Of a DNA stretch of 64,000 nt, positions 56,958 through 64,000 are shown one piece after another. Source of the DNA: Rossellomorea vietnamensis. GTDB taxonomy: Bacteria; Bacillota; Bacilli; Bacillales; Bacillaceae_B. The stretch lies in the NCBI RefSeq assembly GCF_025398035.1, contig NZ_CP104558.1, positions 3,018,501 through 3,082,500 of the forward strand, read 5' to 3'. Position numbers and translations under genes: made by a program. How positions within the stretch are numbered: the first letter of the stretch is position 1; every line of letters begins with the position of its first letter. The notes beneath the pieces are model-generated. The model did no database searches and had not been told where the DNA came from. It saw nothing but the letters and a program-made list of their open reading frames with translations.

Positions 56958-57404
56958 TTGAAGAAGACAGATCATACTCGTATCGGAAAGAACGCCATGC
57001 TCCTTCTCCTGTTAGACAGGGAAGAGGAAGAGTGGAACCGTCATTTCAATGAGCTGAATTGGAGTTACTGCACCGGTAAGATCGGATCGATGGACAGCCA
57101 GAAAATCGTGGCCGCGATAGAAACAGCGGCGAAGCGGAGTGACCTGGTCCGGGAAGATCTGTACCGGGAGATGCATGCTTTGTATCACGCGATCATGGAA
57201 GCACTGACAGGGGTCACCCGCGGTCAGACTCAATTGGGCGAGATTCTGCGGACAGTGGGCCTGCGCTTCTCCGTTGTGAGAGGGACTCCGTATGAAAGTG
57301 AAGAGGAAGGCGAATGGATCGCCGTAGCGCTATATGGAACGATTGGTGCGCCCATTAAGGGGTTGGAGCACGAAACGATCGGACTTGGAATCAATCACAT
57401 TTAA
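56958..57404 (+). CDS. hutP: Hut operon antiterminator HutP
   Basis: 148 residues. RNA-binding protein that, with histidine and Mg2+, binds NAG-repeat sequences in the hut leader and lets polymerase pass the terminator before hutH. It matches B. subtilis HutP closely: [49 protein letters not shown] and [20 protein letters not shown]. The His-rich metal site is near His 73-77 (REMHALYHA). It starts at TTG 56958; the nearby ATG 56951 is out of frame. Confidence 0.96.
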   Translation: MKKTDHTRIGKNAMLLLLLDREEEEWNRHFNELNWSYCTGKIGSMDSQKIVAAIETAAKRSDLVREDLYREMHALYHAIMEALTGVTRGQTQLGEILRTVGLRFSVVRGTPYESEEEGEWIAVALYGTIGAPIKGLEHETIGLGINHI

Positions 57405-57409
57405 ATAAT

Positions 57410-57435
57410 GAGAGCCTAGAGATATTAGTTGAAAG
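57410..57435 (+). promoter_or_regulatory. Possible HutP binding site (NAG triplets)
   Basis: NAG triplets at 57410 (GAG), 57417 (TAG), 57426 (TAG) and 57433 (AAG) precede the terminator. The first pair and the second pair are each separated by four bases, as HutP prefers, but a full set of three evenly spaced triplets is not seen. Confidence 0.4.
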
Positions 57436-57484
57436 GAGGCTCGACCAAAGGCAGAAGTCTGTCTTTGGTCGAGCCTCCTTTTTG
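57432..57484 (+). terminator. HutP-regulated terminator between hutP and hutH
   Basis: AAAGGAGGCTCGACCAAAG and CTTTGGTCGAGCCTCCTTT form a perfect 19-bp stem with a 12-base loop, followed by TT and a mixed sequence. It is by far the strongest hairpin in this region and lies where B. subtilis has the HutP-controlled terminator. Confidence 0.9.
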
Positions 57485-57506
57485 TGTGGACAGAGGAACT
57501 TACGAA

Positions 57507-57613
57507 GGGGTCCGTCCCGCAGCAGGTTAAAGCATGAAAGCAAAAAAACCAGTAATAACGGTAAATAGCAGTGGGGACGAATCGAAAACAGCTGATTTTC
57601 AGAGGTCCGTCCC
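57507..57613. repeat. Two same-orientation repeat copies before hutH
   Basis: GGTCCGTCCC at 57509-57518 and 57604-57613, both in minus orientation. The second is about 13 bp before the hutH ribosome site (AGAAGGAGTGATCC). Confidence 0.88.
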
Positions 57614-57637
57614 TAAAAATAGAAGGAGTGATCCAAG

Positions 57638-59162
57638 ATGGTGGAGTTGACGGGTTGCAGTTTGAGTTTGGATGAGGCGAAGAGGGTCATTTATGGGAAG
57701 GAGCCTGTGGAGCTTTCGCCGCTTAGTATGGAGAGGGTGCGGAAGAGTCGCGAGGCGGTTGAGAGGATTGTGAAGGAGAAGCGTGTGGTGTATGGGATTA
57801 ATACGGGCTTTGGGAAGTTCAGTGATGTGTTGATCGATGCGGATGATGTGGAGGAGCTTCAGTTGAACCTGATTCATTCTCATGCGTGTGGAGTGGGTGA
57901 TCCCTTTCCGGAAAACGTTTCGCGGGCCATGCTTCTCTTGAGATGTAATGCTCTGTTAAAAGGGTATTCCGGTGTCAGACCGGTCATCGTAGAGCGGCTC
58001 GCTGAATTTCTGAACAAAGGGATCCATCCGGTGATCCCGCAACAGGGTTCATTAGGAGCAAGCGGTGACTTAGCGCCGCTATCCCACTTGGCACTGGCGT
58101 TGATGGGTGAAGGGGAAGTCCACTATCAGGGTGATGTTCACCAGACACTCACTGTCCTTTCTAAAGAAAACATCTTCCCAATCCAGCTTCAGGCGAAAGA
58201 AGGATTGGCACTCATCAACGGAACCCAGGCCATGACGGCAATGGGCGTCATCGGATACCTGGAAGCAGAGGAACTGGCCTTCCAAAGTGAAATGATCGCC
58301 AGTCTGACCTTAGAAGGATTAAGAGGAATCATGGATGCCTTCGACGAAGATATTCATTTAGTGAGGGGATATCCTCAACAGGTAGCAACGGCGCAAAGAA
58401 TCAGAGACTACTTACAAGACAGCAAGCTTACAACCAAACAAGGAGAGCTGAGAGTCCAAGACGCCTACTCCTTAAGATGCATCCCCCAAGTACATGGAGC
58501 CTCTTGGCAGGCCCTTGATTATGTAAAGGAAAAGCTCGAAATCGAAATGAATGCAGCGACGGATAATCCGTTGATCTTTGACGATGGTGAAAAAATCATT
58601 TCAGGCGGGAATTTCCACGGACAGCCGATTGCATTCGCCATGGACTTCATGAAAATTGCCATAGCAGAACTCGCCAACATCTCAGAGCGACGCATTGAAC
58701 GACTCGTGAACCCGCAGCTCAATGATTTGCCACCGTTCCTGAGCCCGCAACCTGGGCTGCAGTCAGGCGCCATGATCATGCAATACTGCGCGGCATCACT
58801 CGTATCCGAGAACAAAACCCTTGCCCATCCGGCGAGCGTCGACTCGATTCCGTCATCTGCCAACCAGGAAGACCACGTCAGCATGGGGACAATCGGATCC
58901 CGTCACGCCTATCAAATCCTGCAGAACACGAGAAGAGTCCTCGCCGTCGAGCTCATCTGCAACCTGCAGGCAGCAGAACATCGAGGGACGGACCTCATGG
59001 CCAGCAAAACAAAACAATTTTACGAAGAAGCGAGAAAAGTCATTCCTTCCATCACGAAGGACCGGATCTTCTCGAAAGATATAGAAAAAGCCAACCAGTG
59101 GCTGCAGCAAACAACCCTGAGCACACTGATCAAACCAACCAAAACAAAGGAGGAAACGACAA

Positions 59163-59170
<8 letters not shown>
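57638..59170 (+). CDS. hutH: Histidine ammonia-lyase
   Basis: Converts histidine to urocanate and ammonia. 510 residues. The MIO prosthetic group forms from Ala-Ser-Gly at 141-143 in [16 protein letters not shown]; catalytic Tyr in [11 protein letters not shown] (Tyr52). ATG 57638 follows AGAAGGAGTGATCC. The last 8 bp overlap hutU. A dispersed-repeat copy (58985-58994) encodes GTDL at 450-453 of the chain, where related proteins also have a GTD motif. The 5' 200 bp use G-rich rarer codons compared with the rest. Confidence 0.97.
58983..58996. repeat. Dispersed-repeat copy inside hutH
   Basis: GAGGGACGGACCTC, exact core 58985-58994, read CGA GGG ACG GAC CTC = RGTDL in frame. Confidence 0.88.
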
Positions 59171-63049
<3,879 letters not shown>

Positions 63050-63050
63050 C

Positions 63051-63090
63051 AAAAAAGCTTTGGAAGCGTCCATGCTGCCAAAGCTTTTTC
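63051..63090 (+). terminator. Terminator of the hut operon
   Basis: AAAAAGCTTTGG and CCAAAGCTTTTT form a 12-bp stem around a roughly 16-base loop. Confidence 0.88.
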
Positions 63091-63223
63091 TATGGATGAG
63101 TTCATTTTGTGCAGATAAAAGGATAGAGAATTTTTAAGAATCTGAGACACCCATACTTCCCCCTTCGTCTAATATAAGAAAACTTACAAAAATGTAAAAT
63201 AATACATTACAATTAAACGAATG

Positions 63224-63259
63224 AAGGTCCGTCCCTCAAAGCGGTGAGGGACGGACCTT
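63224..63259. repeat. Inverted repeat pair upstream of the sigma factor gene
   Basis: AAGGTCCGTCCCTC (63224-63237) and GAGGGACGGACCTT (63246-63259) form a perfect 14-bp hairpin with an eight-base loop. It overlaps the artificial 5' extension of the sigma factor frame, which argues against an early start there. Confidence 0.9.
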
Positions 63260-63351
63260 GCCGGGTGCGGACTAAGCGGGGGCACCCGGATGATCAAGGG
63301 GGATGGAAAGTGGAAGAAGCGTGGCAGCAGGAGAAGAGGGGAGTGATGCAG

Positions 63352-63876
63352 ATGGAGGTAAGCAGGGAAAGGGTGATTGAAGATTTGATTGATGAGTATG
63401 AGATGCAGGTGACCAAATTGGCCTACTTGTATGTGAAGGACTGGTCAGCGGCACAGGATATTACCCAAGAGGTGTTCATTAAGGCTTTCCAGGCCCTGCA
63501 TCAGTTTAATCAACATTCTTCTTACAAAACCTGGATATATCGTATCGTCATTAACCAGTGCAAGGATTATAAGTGTTCAGCTTATTTTAGAAGAAATACA
63601 GTCGTACATACATTCCATAAGATCCTGAACAAATCGACGACAGTCACTCCGGAAGAGGAATTGATGACCAATGAAGCAAATGACTCAGTCATATCCCATA
63701 TACTGGCTTTGCCTATCAAATACCGGGAAATCATTCTACTATATTATTATGAAGAACTCACCACACAGGAAATCGGCGATATGCTTGGGATCAACCCCTC
63801 TACCGTCCGGACGAGACTGGACCGTGGGAGAGAAAAACTGAAGAAAACAATGGGAGGGAGGTTATCAAATGAATAA
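63352..63876 (+). CDS. ECF-type RNA polymerase sigma factor
   Basis: About 174 residues. Sigma-2 region with AAQDITQEVFIKAFQAL and TWIYRIVINQCKDY, a short linker and sigma-4 with LPIKYREIILLYYYEELTTQ, then IGDMLGINPSTVRTRLDRGR. ATG 63352 is chosen because GAGGGGAG lies eight to nine bases upstream; ATG 63346 and GTG 63310 are alternatives. The next gene overlaps by 8 bp, the usual place for an anti-sigma factor. Target regulon unknown; the repeat hairpin lies 93 bp upstream. Confidence 0.88.
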   Translation: MEVSRERVIEDLIDEYEMQVTKLAYLYVKDWSAAQDITQEVFIKAFQALHQFNQHSSYKTWIYRIVINQCKDYKCSAYFRRNTVVHTFHKILNKSTTVTPEEELMTNEANDSVISHILALPIKYREIILLYYYEELTTQEIGDMLGINPSTVRTRLDRGREKLKKTMGGRLSNE

Positions 63877-64000
63877 GGACCCATTCCAAAACATCAAGAA
63901 TGAAATTGAAAAGGAAATTTTTCAGAAAACAACTCCTGTTAGTCAAAAAAGAGCCATCATGAAAAAAATCAGAAGTGAGAAACAACATAGATTTTCATTT
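63869..64000 (+). CDS. Partial gene after the sigma factor, possible anti-sigma factor
   Basis: Open to the window end: 44 codons, MNKDPFQNIKNEIEKEIFQK first, then KRAIMKKIRSEKQHRFSF. It overlaps the sigma gene by 8 bp, with GGGAGGGAGG as ribosome site. The polar, charged start and the coupling suggest an anti-sigma factor with a membrane segment further on, but that part lies outside the window. Confidence 0.5.
   Translation, partial: MNKDPFQNIKNEIEKEIFQKTTPVSQKRAIMKKIRSEKQHRFSF

Noticed and set aside
63244..63351. Longer sigma factor start at 63244
   Set aside because: The extension is encoded by the repeat hairpin and lacks sigma-region similarity.

Overview
The window is a piece of a spore-forming, flagellated Bacillaceae chromosome (Bacillus/Rossellomorea-like). 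It carries glyA, upp, the complete atp operon, murA, spoIID, spoIIQ, spoIIID, mbl, flhO/flhP, fabZ, ssbB, ywqA/ywqB and hut. From memory, much of this follows the Bacillus subtilis order ywlC-mntP-ywlE-rpiB-ywlG-glyA-upp-atp-murAA-spoIID-spoIIQ-spoIIID-mbl. No rRNA or tRNA gene was seen.

Layout. 1-7.5 kb: DnaA boxes around ywlC, then mntP, the arginine phosphatase ywlE, an inserted chemotaxis receptor, rpiB, ywlG, glyA and upp. 7.6-15.2 kb: a structured repeat, a clear promoter and the nine-gene ATP synthase operon. 15.2-19.2 kb: a spore-coat island of three CotB-like proteins plus a divergent small Lys/Gly/Gln-rich protein, with an ArsB/NhaD-type transporter inside it. 19.3-25 kb: ywzB, ywmB, murA, spoIID, a VanZ-like gene and spoIIQ. 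25.3-27.5 kb: a Na+/solute symporter set. 28-32.5 kb: spoIIID, mbl, flhO, flhP, epuA, fabZ. 32.7-35.6 kb: a lipoprotein, a zinc ribbon, sinI and sinR, ywpF, ssbB. 36-42 kb: the SNF2 helicase ywqA, the SWIM protein ywqB and an alkaline phosphatase. 42.4-44.6 kb: yknX- and yknW-like genes without their ABC partners. 45-54.5 kb: a ROK repressor/ABC importer/argininosuccinate-lyase-like operon divergent from a large secreted PIG-L deacetylase. 54.6-57 kb: an XRE regulator, a REP-associated (RAYT) transposase and unknown genes. 57-63 kb: hutP-hutHUIG. End: an ECF sigma factor and a truncated downstream gene.

Three things stand out. First, sinI, a 45-codon gene, is preceded by a well-formed cyclic di-GMP-I riboswitch whose closing strand can also pair with the sinI ribosome binding site; sinR faces it convergently and Spo0A-type boxes lie on both sides. 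This would wire c-di-GMP directly into the SinI/SinR biofilm switch. Second, the 10-mer GGGACGGACC (either strand) occurs 27 times exactly. It occurs as hairpin terminators, as roughly 94-bp inverted pairs, around the RAYT gene, and inside eight places in coding sequence (hutH, hutU twice, hutI, hutG, alkaline phosphatase twice, ywqA). It behaves like a REPIN family or an uptake-signal-like word. Third, two intergenic arrays repeat a GGCTGGATT-type word at an exact 21-bp pitch with unrelated sequence between the words.

Functionally the window joins core energy and envelope synthesis (atp, murA, mbl, fabZ) with sporulation and coat genes, the matrix/motility switch, histidine catabolism under HutP control, and an uncharacterised sugar-regulated import and C-N cleavage operon. 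Gene names rest on protein sequence recalled from B. subtilis and on motifs; no database search was run.
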